DNA of 64,000 nt, taken from contig JBOZRQ010000060.1 of NCBI GenBank assembly GCA_050789255.1, positions 328,035 through 392,034 of the forward strand, read 5' to 3'. Every line of letters begins with the position of its first letter. The first letter of the stretch is position 1. A program made the translations under genes and the position numbers. The stretch is from JBOZRQ01 sp050789255. Its GTDB lineage: Bacteria; Bacillota; Sulfobacillia; Symbiobacteriales; Symbiobacteriaceae. Under the pieces are notes generated by a model. It saw only the letters and a program-made list of their open reading frames with translations. It was not told the origin of the DNA and did not search any database. This document shows positions 31,464-39,455 of this stretch, one piece after another.

Positions 31464-31925
31464 TTGACGGAACAGCAGTGGCAAACACCACACCTCGACC
31501 GCCTTGAGGAACTTTTGGCCCAAATGGTCCGCTATGTGCACGCCCGCCTCGAAGAGGAGGGGGCGATTTCGCCAAGCCAATACTACCTCATGAAGATGCT
31601 GGAGCGCAGCACGGTTCTGACCGTTTCCGACCTGGCGACAAAGCTCGGCATGACGGCTGCCGGCGCCACCGGACTGATTGACCGCCTGAGTAAGGCGGGG
31701 CTGGCCGTTCGCCGCCGTGACGAGCACGACCGGCGGGTCGTATGGGTCGAGCTGAGCGCCGAGGGCGCCGCCAGCCTCCAGGAGGCTCGGCGACTGCGCC
31801 GTCAGGTATTCGGTGACGTTTTTGCATCGCTTAGCCCCGCTGAGCTGGAGCAAATGGTTATGTTGTACGAAAAGGTGTCTAGCGGCATCACCAAGTTGAA
31901 AGAAGGAGACCAGAACTGTGGATAA
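31464..31925 (+). CDS. MarR-family transcriptional regulator
   Basis: A winged-helix repressor of 153 residues that should control itself and the adjacent efflux pump. The DNA-binding part includes SPSQYYLMKMLERS, LTVSDLATKLGMTAAGATGLIDRL (recognition helix region, about residues 50-75) and the wing VRRRDEHDRRVVWVELS. I chose TTG 31464 with AAAGGGG 7 bp upstream, giving a normal N-terminus; the ATGs at 31419 and 31437 lie inside the operator palindrome and have no ribosome site. It overlaps the pump gene by 8 bp. Confidence 0.87.
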   Translation: MTEQQWQTPHLDRLEELLAQMVRYVHARLEEEGAISPSQYYLMKMLERSTVLTVSDLATKLGMTAAGATGLIDRLSKAGLAVRRRDEHDRRVVWVELSAEGAASLQEARRLRRQVFGDVFASLSPAELEQMVMLYEKVSSGITKLKEGDQNCG

Positions 31926-33519
31926 GCGCTCGAGACCGCTGATTACGGCAGCGCTCATGGTGGGCCTGCTCGTATCCTCCCTTGACCAGACGATTGTAGA
32001 CACCGCGTTCCCGCGCATGATCGCCGATCTGCACGGTGAAACGATCTTCACATGGGTATTGACGATCTACATGCTAGCGAGTACTTCAGTCGTGCCCGTA
32101 GTCGGAAAATTGGCTGATATTTATGGCCGCAAGATCTTCTACCTGCTGGGCCTGGCGATCTTCGTCGGCGGCTCGATGCTCTGCGGCATGGCCCAGGACA
32201 TGATCCAGCTGATCGCCTTCCGCGGCGTTCAGGGCATCGGCGGCGGCATGCTGATGCCGATCTCGCTGACGATCATCGGCGACCTGTACCCGGGCGCCGA
32301 GCGTGCGAAGATGCAGGGCCTGTTTGGCGCCGTCTTCGGCCTTTCCTCGATCATCGGCCCCAAGCTGGGCGGCTGGATCACCCACAACTTCCACTGGCGC
32401 TGGATCTTCTACATCAACTTGCCGATCGGCCTGATCGCCATGGCCATGATGTTCATGGTCTACAAGGAGTCCAAGGGCCAGAAGCGCCCCATCGACTGGG
32501 TGGGCTCGTTCACCGTCACCGCCTCGATCATCCTCTTCCTGCTGGCCCTCAACAAGGGCGGCGACTGGGGCTGGTCCTCGGCCGCTACGTTGGGCCTCTT
32601 CGCCGCCACTGCCGCACTGCTGGCGATCTTCATCTACACGGAGCGCCGGGTGGAGGAGCCCGTGCTCGACCTGAAGCTCTTTAAGAACCGCACCTTCACG
32701 GTCTCCTTGCTGGTGGGCATGATCACCGGCGCCGGCATGTTCGGTGCGATTGTCTTCGTGCCCTACTTCATCCAGGGCGTCGTGGGCGTCAACCCTGACC
32801 AGGCCGGCAACCTGATGACCCCGATGATGATTACCACGATTCTCTTCGCCACGCTCTCCGGTCGCCTGGCTGCCAAGCTGCCGTACCGGTACAACCTGAC
32901 GGCGGGCTTTGCGTTCATCGGCATCGGCTTCATCTTGATGAGCCGCTGGACCGTGGACACCACCCTGCTGACGGCCACCCTGTGCTCCATGGTGGCGGGC
33001 GCTGGCATGGGCACCATGATGCCGATCATGACCCTGGCCGTGCAGAACGCCTTCCCGGCCAACCGCCGCGGCGTGGTCACCTCCGCAGCGACCTTCTTCC
33101 GCCAGGTGGGCGCCACGGTGGGCATCACCACCATGGGTGTCATCTTCAACCACGAAATGGCCCAGCGCTTCCAGGCGAACCTGGGCGCCGCCATGGCCCA
33201 GCTGGGTCCGATGCTGGCCAAGATGCCGGCCCAGGCCCAGGAGTTCTTCAAGGAGGTCGTGGCGGACCCGCAGAAGCTGATGGGCATCCTGCTGAGCGAG
33301 CAGGCTCAGGCCGGCATTCCCGAGGCGCTGCGGACCACCTTCCTGGGCGGCGCCAAGCACATGATGGCCGAGTCGCTGCACGTGGTCTTCCTGACCGGCT
33401 TCGGCGTGGTGATGGTGGGCCTGGTGGTCGCACAGTTCCTGGGCAACACCAGCCTCAAGAAGCAGGCCGAGGAGCTGGGCGAAAAGCCCCACATTGAGTC
33501 CCCGCTCGCTGCCGATTAG
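31918..33519 (+). CDS. DHA2 family MFS multidrug exporter (EmrB/QacA type)
   Basis: A 14-helix drug:proton antiporter of 533 residues. It has the DHA2 motif SLDQTIVDTAFPRMIADL (about residues 20-37), motif A GKLADIYGRKIFYLLG and motif C region GLSSIIGPKLGGWI. An unusual Met/Ala/Gln-rich extracytoplasmic loop of about 60 residues precedes the last helix (residues about 415-480). GTG 31918 overlaps the marR end and has AAGGAGA upstream, so the two are translationally coupled. Substrates would be hydrophobic toxic compounds. Confidence 0.9.
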   Translation: MDKRSRPLITAALMVGLLVSSLDQTIVDTAFPRMIADLHGETIFTWVLTIYMLASTSVVPVVGKLADIYGRKIFYLLGLAIFVGGSMLCGMAQDMIQLIAFRGVQGIGGGMLMPISLTIIGDLYPGAERAKMQGLFGAVFGLSSIIGPKLGGWITHNFHWRWIFYINLPIGLIAMAMMFMVYKESKGQKRPIDWVGSFTVTASIILFLLALNKGGDWGWSSAATLGLFAATAALLAIFIYTERRVEEPVLDLKLFKNRTFTVSLLVGMITGAGMFGAIVFVPYFIQGVVGVNPDQAGNLMTPMMITTILFATLSGRLAAKLPYRYNLTAGFAFIGIGFILMSRWTVDTTLLTATLCSMVAGAGMGTMMPIMTLAVQNAFPANRRGVVTSAATFFRQVGATVGITTMGVIFNHEMAQRFQANLGAAMAQLGPMLAKMPAQAQEFFKEVVADPQKLMGILLSEQAQAGIPEALRTTFLGGAKHMMAESLHVVFLTGFGVVMVGLVVAQFLGNTSLKKQAEELGEKPHIESPLAAD

Positions 33520-33535
33520 CAAAAGATTACAGAAC

Positions 33536-33573
33536 AGGCGGGGACGCGTGGTTGCGTCCCCGCCTGGTTTCTT
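33536..33573 (+). terminator. Terminator of the marR-efflux operon
   Basis: A 12-bp stem AGGCGGGGACGC / GCGTCCCCGCCT with a 6-nt loop, followed by GGTTTCTT. Confidence 0.87.
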
Positions 33574-33602
33574 GGTAAGCTATTAAAGTATACTTTGATA
33601 AT
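33572..33602 (+). promoter_or_regulatory. Possible promoter of the DUF3105 gene
   Basis: TTGGTA (33572-33577) lies 18-19 bp before TGATAA/GATAAT (33596-33602) in an unusually AT-rich stretch, about 20 bp before the start codon; the leader would be very short. Confidence 0.45.
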
Positions 33603-33620
33603 GAATATGGGGGGAAGAAG

Positions 33621-34196
33621 ATGGCCAAGAAGCAGAAGCGGAGCAGCTCCGGTGGCGCGTCGATGGCTCTATTTGCGGTCGGCGTCCTTGCTCTGGTCGC
33701 CATTTTCGGGTACGCGATGTGGGACAGCGTCTTCAAGGAAAAGCCAGCCGACGGTGCCGCCGCGGTCACGGGGCTTGAGGGCATTCAGACCTTCACCTCG
33801 GAGGGCAATGGCCACGTGGCTGACGGCACCAAGATCACCTACAAGAACGACCCGCCCACCTCGGGCGACCACTACCAGACCTGGGTGCTGCCGGGCTTCT
33901 ACACCGCACCGCAGGCTAACGAGCTGCTGGTCCACAGCCTCGAGCACGGCTACGTCATCATCTACTACAACAAGGCGAAGCTCAGCGACGCCGATATGGG
34001 CCACATCCGCTCACTCACCAACGCCTACAAGGGCCAGTGGGACGGCGTCGTGGCCATCCCGCGCGATGACGCCCAGAATGCCGTGGTCCTGACCGCCTGG
34101 AACAACATGCTCAAGATGCCGACCTTCGACAAGGACAAGATGAACGCCTTCGTTGACAAGTTCCGTGGCCGCGGCCCCGAGAACCCGGTTCGTTAG
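33621..34196 (+). CDS. DUF3105 family membrane-anchored protein
   Basis: A 191-residue protein with a basic N-terminus, one transmembrane helix (about residues 15-34) and an exported domain of the DUF3105 family, marked by DPPTSGDHYQTWVLPGFY and LVHSLEHGYVIIYYN. The conserved His residues in these motifs hint at metal binding, but the function of the family is unknown. ATG 33621 follows GGGGGGAAG. It is flanked by terminators on both sides and appears to be a single-gene unit. Confidence 0.85.
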   Translation: MAKKQKRSSSGGASMALFAVGVLALVAIFGYAMWDSVFKEKPADGAAAVTGLEGIQTFTSEGNGHVADGTKITYKNDPPTSGDHYQTWVLPGFYTAPQANELLVHSLEHGYVIIYYNKAKLSDADMGHIRSLTNAYKGQWDGVVAIPRDDAQNAVVLTAWNNMLKMPTFDKDKMNAFVDKFRGRGPENPVR

Positions 34197-34209
34197 ATGT
34201 TGTAAATCG

Positions 34210-34238
34210 AGGCCGTGCCATGAAAGGCACGGCCTTTG
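34210..34238 (+). terminator. Terminator of the DUF3105 gene
   Basis: A 10-bp stem AGGCCGTGCC / GGCACGGCCT with loop ATGAAA, followed by TTG. Confidence 0.8.
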
Positions 34239-34336
34239 TAGTTGGAAGGGCACACTACGTGGAGGGACATGCCGGGCGGGCGCAGAAATAACGGAAGCCC
34301 AATCATGAGCTTCTAGCAGCAGGAGGCGTCGGTCGC

Positions 34337-35059
34337 GTGGTGCAGATGATCTTCGGTCTGCTCTCCGTCCTGCCGCAGGGCGCCCGCAAGGCGGTCGTCC
34401 GAACGGCCATGGACACCATTTACAAGTACTATACTCGCCAGGTGGTGACCGGCCGGGAGAATATCCCGGACGGGCCGTGCCTGTTTATTGCCAACCACCT
34501 GAGCAACGCCGACGGTTTCGCGCTCTATCGGGCCTTTAGGCCCAAGCGGGTCTTTTTCCTGGCCGGGGTGAAACTCCAGTCGACAACCATGACCCGAATC
34601 GGCACCGATGCGGTGGACACGATCCCGATCCGGCCCAACTCGGCGGATGTGGAGGCGCTCAAGCGGGCCGTGGAGACCCTCAAGCAGGGCCACTCGGTGC
34701 TGATCTTCCCAGAGGGCGGGCGCAGCCGCACCGGGACTCTGATTCGCGCCAAGAAGGGCGCCGCCCTGATCGCCAAGCGGGCCGGTGTGCCGGTCGTGCC
34801 GGTGGCGCTGACCGGCACCGAGAAGTTCCTGCCGATCAACGACACCGACATGGGCGGGGAGAAGCCGCACAAGGGTGCGACGATCACCGTCACCTTCGGC
34901 AAGCCCTTCAGCGTCGACGCCCTGGCTGCCCCGGAGGGCGACGAGGATCCCCGGCAGGCGGTGGCAGATGCGATGATGCGCAAGGTGGCAGAGCTGCTGC
35001 CCCCCGAGTACCGGGGGGTCTACGGGGAGGCGGGCGCCCATGTGGGAGCGAGGCCCTAA
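34337..35059 (+). CDS. plsC: 1-acyl-sn-glycerol-3-phosphate acyltransferase
   Basis: Makes phosphatidic acid from lysophosphatidic acid in membrane lipid synthesis; 240 residues. The catalytic HX4D box is H54-D59 (NHLSNAD), and the glycerol-phosphate binding motif FPEGGRS is at 124-130, with a third block VVPVALTGTEKFLP. It starts at GTG 34337 with AGGAGG upstream. Its last 20 bp overlap the next gene. Confidence 0.9.
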   Translation: MVQMIFGLLSVLPQGARKAVVRTAMDTIYKYYTRQVVTGRENIPDGPCLFIANHLSNADGFALYRAFRPKRVFFLAGVKLQSTTMTRIGTDAVDTIPIRPNSADVEALKRAVETLKQGHSVLIFPEGGRSRTGTLIRAKKGAALIAKRAGVPVVPVALTGTEKFLPINDTDMGGEKPHKGATITVTFGKPFSVDALAAPEGDEDPRQAVADAMMRKVAELLPPEYRGVYGEAGAHVGARP

Positions 35060-35990
35060 GAACGACATTACCGATGTACCGGGCATTCTGGTTGGACACA
35101 GCCAGGACCTGACCGCCCTCACCGGGGTGACCGCTGTGCTGGCGCCAGAGGGCGGGGTGGTCGGGGTGGCGGTGGAGGGCTCCGCTCCCGGCACCCGGGA
35201 GACCGACCTGTGCCGCCCTGGGAACCTGATTACCAGGGCGCATGCTGTCATGCTGTGCGGCGGCTCGGCCTTCGGGCTCGCCGCCGCCGACGGCGCCATG
35301 CGCTGGCTGGAGGAGCGCGAGCTGGGCTTCGCCACAGGCGAGGCCAGCGTGCCGATCGTGCCGGCGGCGGTGCTGTATGACCTGGGCATTGGCTCGGCGA
35401 AGGTCCGGCCGGACGCCGCGATGGGCTATGCGGCCTGCGAGGCCGCCACGGGCGGCCCGGTGGCCCGGGGCTGCGTGGGCGCCGGCACCGGTTGCACGGC
35501 GGGCAAGGCGCTGGGCATCGCACGGGCGACCAAGACCGGCATTGGCTCCGCCAGCATTCTCGTGGGCGACATCACCGTAGGGGCGATCGTTGCGGTCAAC
35601 CCCTTCGGCGACGTGCGGGACGGGGAGACCATCATCGCAGGCCCCAGGCTTTCGGATGGCGGCTATGCCAATACGACCAGGCTCTTGCTCGAAGCCAAGG
35701 CACGGCAGGCGGCCGGTGAGAACACCACCATCGGCGTCGTGGCGGTCGGTGGCCTTCTGACCAAGGAGGAGGCGAACAAGGTGGCCCGCATGGCCCACGA
35801 CGGCCTGGCGCGCACAATCTCGCCGATACATACCATGTACGACGGTGACACGCTGTTCTGCCTCGCCACGGGGGAGAGCCCCGTCGACGTGAGCGTGGCC
35901 GGCACCGCTGCGGCGATTGCCGTGGAGCTGGCCGTCCTCGATGCGGTGCGCAGCAGCGTGGCCATGGGCGGGCTGCCCGCCGCGAAATAG
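35040..35990 (+). CDS. P1 (S58) family peptidase / L-aminopeptidase-D-esterase
   Basis: A self-cleaving Ntn-type aminopeptidase of the DmpA/BapA family, 316 residues. It has ITDVPGILVGHSQD at the N-terminus, RETDLCRPGN, the glycine-rich GAGTGCTAGKALG, and ENTTIGVVAVGG, in which cleavage before a Thr after Asn would generate the nucleophile (about residue 235). Family members release N-terminal D- or beta-amino acids from amides. It begins 20 bp inside plsC. Its link to lipid or pantothenate genes is unclear, although beta-alanyl amides are known substrates of some relatives. Confidence 0.83.
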   Translation: MWERGPKNDITDVPGILVGHSQDLTALTGVTAVLAPEGGVVGVAVEGSAPGTRETDLCRPGNLITRAHAVMLCGGSAFGLAAADGAMRWLEERELGFATGEASVPIVPAAVLYDLGIGSAKVRPDAAMGYAACEAATGGPVARGCVGAGTGCTAGKALGIARATKTGIGSASILVGDITVGAIVAVNPFGDVRDGETIIAGPRLSDGGYANTTRLLLEAKARQAAGENTTIGVVAVGGLLTKEEANKVARMAHDGLARTISPIHTMYDGDTLFCLATGESPVDVSVAGTAAAIAVELAVLDAVRSSVAMGGLPAAK

Positions 35991-36014
35991 GGTATCGCTT
36001 CGCTGCCAGAACAT

Positions 36015-36023
36015 TGGTATACT
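36015..36023 (+). promoter_or_regulatory. Extended -10 promoter before panB
   Basis: TTGGTATACT provides a TG-n-TATACT extended -10 in the 94-bp gap between the peptidase gene and panB. No good -35 is seen. The same decamer recurs before the gene at 42269. Confidence 0.5.
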
Positions 36024-36084
36024 CAAGGTGGTCCCCAACGCTGAGACCTTCACACGAAGGCTGAGACGAGAAAGGGTGGCTCTT

Positions 36085-36936
36085 GTGACAAAGGAAAGGC
36101 TCACGATCCCTAGTTTCCGCGCACTTAAGCGCGAAGGGCGGAAGATCAAGGTGGTCACCGCCTACGACTACACCAGCGCCGTGCTGGCAGACCGGGCCCC
36201 GGTAGACGCGATCCTGGTAGGCGACAGTCTTGGCATGGTAATGATGGGCTACGCCGGCACCACAGGGGTGACCATGGCGGAAATGCTCCATCATCTGCGC
36301 CCGGTGCTCAAGGGGGCGCCGAACACCTTCACCATTGCCGACATGCCCTTCGGCAGCTACAACGTAAGCCCCGAGCAGGCGGTGACCAACGCCAATGAGT
36401 TCATGAAGGCGGGCGCCGACTGTGTCAAGCTCGAGGGCGGGGTTCAGTATTTCGACACCGTGCGGGCGCTGGTTCGGGCCGGCATTCCGGTCATGGGCCA
36501 CATCGGCCTTACCCCGCAAACCGCGGCCGCCCTGGGCGGCTGGAAGGTCCAGGGGCGCGACGCCGAGGCCGCCCGGCAAATGATCGACGACGCCAAGGCA
36601 CTGGAGCAGGCGGGCGCCTTCAGCATCGTGCTGGAAATGGTCCCGTCCCTGCTGGCGGGCTATATCTCCCGAGAGCTAAGCATCCCTACCATCGGCATCG
36701 GGGCCGGCCCGGAAACGGACGGCCAGGTGCTGGTGTGGCACGATATGTTTGGCCTGTATGACAGGCTGCAGCCCCGGTTCGTCAAGCGCTTCGCCGAGGC
36801 GGGCGCCGCCATTTCCGACGGCCTCGCTCAGTACTGCGCCGAAGTGGAGGCCGGTACCTTCCCCGGCCCGGAGCACTCCTTCAAAATGAAGCACGAGGAG
36901 CTGCTTGCGGCCACCGCCGAGAAGGTCCGGGCATGA
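36085..36936 (+). CDS. panB: 3-methyl-2-oxobutanoate hydroxymethyltransferase
   Basis: First committed enzyme of pantothenate synthesis, adding a hydroxymethyl from methylene-tetrahydrofolate to ketoisovalerate; 283 residues. It has VVTAYDYTSAVLADRA, DAILVGDSLGMVMMGY, DCVKLEGG and MGHIGLTPQTAAALGG, all standard PanB motifs with the metal- and substrate-binding Asp and Glu. I chose GTG 36085 with AAAGGGTGG upstream; the open frame continues into the previous gene. It overlaps panE by 4 bp. The methylene donor is made by glyA and the gcv system elsewhere in the window. Confidence 0.94.
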   Translation: MTKERLTIPSFRALKREGRKIKVVTAYDYTSAVLADRAPVDAILVGDSLGMVMMGYAGTTGVTMAEMLHHLRPVLKGAPNTFTIADMPFGSYNVSPEQAVTNANEFMKAGADCVKLEGGVQYFDTVRALVRAGIPVMGHIGLTPQTAAALGGWKVQGRDAEAARQMIDDAKALEQAGAFSIVLEMVPSLLAGYISRELSIPTIGIGAGPETDGQVLVWHDMFGLYDRLQPRFVKRFAEAGAAISDGLAQYCAEVEAGTFPGPEHSFKMKHEELLAATAEKVRA

Positions 36937-37805
36937 TCCGCTCGGTCGGAATCCTGGGCGCCGGCGCCCTGGGAACCCTCTTTGCTCACGCACTGAGCAG
37001 CCACACCTCCGCCGAGGTGTGGCTCTTTGCTCAGAGGCCCTTTGGCGATGTGCTCGAGGTCGAGGGGACCGAGGGCGCGCCCGTGCGGGTCACGACTGCG
37101 CCCTCGCAGCCCGTCGACCTGTTGCTGGTGCTGGTGAAGGCTTACGCTACGGCAGACGCCCTGCGCTGGGCCGCCGGCGCAATCGGGCCGTCCACGGTGG
37201 GGCTCACCCTGCAGAACGGCCTTGGAAACGCCGAAGCTTTGGCAGAGGTCTTGGGCCCGGGCAGGGTCCTCGCCGGCACCACCGCCCAGGGCGCCACCCT
37301 GCTGGCACCCGGCCGGGTCCGTCACGCCGGGCGCGGCCCGACCTACCTGGCCCCGTGGGCGCCCGGCGGCGCCGACCCGGCCCCGGTGGCCGAACTCCTG
37401 TGCCAGGCGAGAATCCCCACCGAGGCGGTGGCGGACCCGCAGCCCCTGCTGTGGGGCAAGCTGGCGGTCAACTGCGGCATTAACGCCCTGACGGCCCTGC
37501 TGCGGGTGCCTAACGGCGAGCTCCTGCGCCGGCCCGGCGCCCGGCGCCTCATGGAGGCGGCCGCCCGCGAGGCTGGCGAGGTGGCCCGGGCCTCCGGCGT
37601 GACGCTGGCCGATGAGCCCGTGGCCCGGACCCTGGCAGTGGCAGAGGCGACGGCGGCCAACCGCTCATCGATGCTGCAGGACGTGGAGGCCGCCCGCCGC
37701 ACCGAGATCGATGCGATCAACGGCGCCGTGGCCGAGCGGGCGCGGCGGCTGGGCATCGCTGCACCGACCAATGAAACCCTTGCCGATCTGGTTCGGTCTA
37801 TATAG
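36933..37805 (+). CDS. panE: 2-dehydropantoate 2-reductase (ketopantoate reductase)
   Basis: Second enzyme of pantothenate synthesis, NADPH-dependent; 290 residues. The Rossmann motif GILGAGALG is at about residues 6-14, with VKAYATADAL (catalytic Lys), LTLQNGLGN and the C-terminal NRSSMLQDVEAARRTEID segment. ATG 36933 overlaps the panB stop (ATGA), so the pair is translationally coupled. Confidence 0.93.
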   Translation: MIRSVGILGAGALGTLFAHALSSHTSAEVWLFAQRPFGDVLEVEGTEGAPVRVTTAPSQPVDLLLVLVKAYATADALRWAAGAIGPSTVGLTLQNGLGNAEALAEVLGPGRVLAGTTAQGATLLAPGRVRHAGRGPTYLAPWAPGGADPAPVAELLCQARIPTEAVADPQPLLWGKLAVNCGINALTALLRVPNGELLRRPGARRLMEAAAREAGEVARASGVTLADEPVARTLAVAEATAANRSSMLQDVEAARRTEIDAINGAVAERARRLGIAAPTNETLADLVRSI

Positions 37806-37832
37806 CACTTGATGCAAAAAGGGGTAGGGAGT

Positions 37833-38606
37833 GTGGCCAGCCACCTGAGCGCCATCGGGTTTCCCGTCACGTCGGAGGAGGAATTCCACCAGCTGGTGGT
37901 GCAGGCCGCGACCGAAGGGGTGCCGGTCGGTCCCGGCAGGTACACCAGGTGGGCGCCCGGAGAGGGCGTTGAGCTCTGGGTCCAGGTCCACAATCGGGAG
38001 ATCGTTGGCATGAACCCCCACTTCGGCGGGAAGAGCCGCCTGCCGGTCCGGGTCAGCAGCTTACGCCCGCATCCGGAGTACCCCCTCGACGGGAAGCTGC
38101 AAGGCTGGATCAATTCGACCGGGGAAAAAGCCGAGGACGGGATTCCGGTCCTGTTCGACCTGCCCGACTTTGACCTGGCCCGGCCGAAGGCGCAGGAAGG
38201 GGCGGTGGTCACCGTGCAGGTGGCCGCCTTCGCACACGACCTGAGCTGCTTCCCCAGTGACGAGGCCTTTGTGGCCGCCCAGGAGGAGCCGCGCTTCGCC
38301 GCCGAGTCCTACTTTCCGTTGGGCCTCTTTGGCGCAGAAGAGGGTGAAAACCCCGAACCCGAGGCGCTGGCGCTCTTTGCCGGGCACATCCGCTCCGCCC
38401 GGTTGGCGACCAACCCTGTCACAGGGCGCCACTTTCACGTCCTGCAGGTCGAAACCCTGGGGTGCACCTTCGATGTGATCGCCGACCCCGACTCCGTCAC
38501 CGGGGCGCCCGAGGTGGGCGGGGTCGCCCAGGGCACCTTCTGGCTGAGCGGGAGAATTATCCCCGAGCCCAACCGCCGGGGAATCATGCCCGCCGGGATC
38601 TCCTGA
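37833..38606 (+). CDS. Hypothetical protein in the pan operon
   Basis: A 257-residue soluble protein with no signal peptide or membrane helix that I do not recognise. It is rich in Pro, Gly and acidic residues. Noticeable segments are VELWVQVHNREIVGMNPHF and FHVLQVETLGCTFDVIADP, which look like a two-domain beta structure. I chose GTG 37833 with GGGGTAGGG upstream; TTG 37809 and ATG 37812 are alternatives. It follows panE closely and ends in a strong terminator, so it probably belongs to the same transcript. Confidence 0.68.
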   Translation: MASHLSAIGFPVTSEEEFHQLVVQAATEGVPVGPGRYTRWAPGEGVELWVQVHNREIVGMNPHFGGKSRLPVRVSSLRPHPEYPLDGKLQGWINSTGEKAEDGIPVLFDLPDFDLARPKAQEGAVVTVQVAAFAHDLSCFPSDEAFVAAQEEPRFAAESYFPLGLFGAEEGENPEPEALALFAGHIRSARLATNPVTGRHFHVLQVETLGCTFDVIADPDSVTGAPEVGGVAQGTFWLSGRIIPEPNRRGIMPAGIS

Positions 38607-38615
38607 GATCGGAAT

Positions 38616-38660
38616 CACCCCCCTGTCCGGAGCGTAGGCTCCAGGCAGGGGGGTGTTTGC
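38616..38660 (+). terminator. Terminator after the pan operon, overlapping the ytrH leader
   Basis: CACCCCCCTG (38616-38625) pairs with CAGGGGGGTG (38646-38655), with an inner GGAGC/GCTCC stem, followed by TTTG. The right arm also contains the G-run that serves as ribosome site of ytrH, so the same hairpin could silence ytrH on read-through transcripts. Confidence 0.8.
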
Positions 38661-38993
38661 GTGATCGACGAACTACTGGCCGGCAAGCTGCTTGGGAACT
38701 TCTTGATCGCCCTGGGGGTCACCCTGGGCGGCTCCCTCAGCGGTGCCGCCGCCTCACTGCTGATGGGCGGCCACCCGCTGGACCGGCTCCGGTTCCTGGC
38801 CGACGAAATGCGCCTGTGGGGCATCCTGGTGGCGCTCTCGGGGAGCTTTGAGCCGTTGCGGGGCCTTGAGCAAGGGCTCTTCGGCGGGCAGGGCCGGGTC
38901 ATGGTCCGGCAGATCCTCTTTCTCCTGGCAGCCATGGTCGGCGCCCACCTGGGCTACCTGCTGCTCAACCAGGTGGCGGGGAAGGAGCCATGA
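38661..38993 (+). CDS. ytrH: Sporulation membrane protein YtrH
   Basis: A 110-residue membrane protein of the YtrH family, with three hydrophobic segments and LIALGVTLGGSLSGAAASLL and RQILFLLAAMVGAHLGYLLL. In Bacillus subtilis ytrH and ytrI form a sigma-E-controlled pair needed for efficient sporulation. GTG 38661 is the start. It overlaps ytrI by 4 bp (ATGA). Its presence supports an endospore-forming host. Confidence 0.85.
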   Translation: MIDELLAGKLLGNFLIALGVTLGGSLSGAAASLLMGGHPLDRLRFLADEMRLWGILVALSGSFEPLRGLEQGLFGGQGRVMVRQILFLLAAMVGAHLGYLLLNQVAGKEP

Positions 38994-39454
38994 GCCGCAC
39001 CGGCCGGGAAACCCGCCTGGCCGCTGCCTTCCTGCTGGGCGCGGCCTGCGCCCTCTGGCTCTTCCCGGTGCTGGCGGGCCGTCAGATCCAGCAACTGCGC
39101 CTGCAGCGCGACGAGGCGCAGGCGCGTGCGGGGCGCCTTGAGGGTGAGGTAGCCAAGCTCAAGGAGGCGGAGCGCAAGCGGCAGAGCGGGCTGGTCGTGC
39201 AGCGGACCCGGGCGCACATCGAGGCGCCCGATAAGGAGAAGCGGGTGGCGCTGGAGGTCGAGGGGCAGCTCCAGAAGCGCCTGAGCGAGTACGAGCGGCG
39301 CCCGGTCAGCGAAGTCAGCTTCCTGATGCTCTACGCCAACTTTCAGGGCAACCTCTTCGAGGTCGACGGCGTCCTCTATCAGCTCGATGTGAAGGCCGTG
39401 GCCATTGGGACCGAGCTGATTCTCTACGGGATGATCGCCCCGGTGCGCCGTTAG
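38990..39454 (+). CDS. ytrI: Sporulation protein YtrI-like
   Basis: A 154-residue protein with one N-terminal membrane helix (about residues 10-28), a coiled coil of about 60 residues (IQQLRLQRDEAQARAGRLEG), and a small C-terminal domain (VSEVSFLMLYANFQGNLFEV). It resembles YtrI, the partner of YtrH at the forespore membrane. Identification rests mainly on linkage to ytrH and architecture. Its stop is 1 bp from the stop of the convergent gene. Confidence 0.72.
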   Translation: MSRTGRETRLAAAFLLGAACALWLFPVLAGRQIQQLRLQRDEAQARAGRLEGEVAKLKEAERKRQSGLVVQRTRAHIEAPDKEKRVALEVEGQLQKRLSEYERRPVSEVSFLMLYANFQGNLFEVDGVLYQLDVKAVAIGTELILYGMIAPVRR

Positions 39455-39455
39455 G

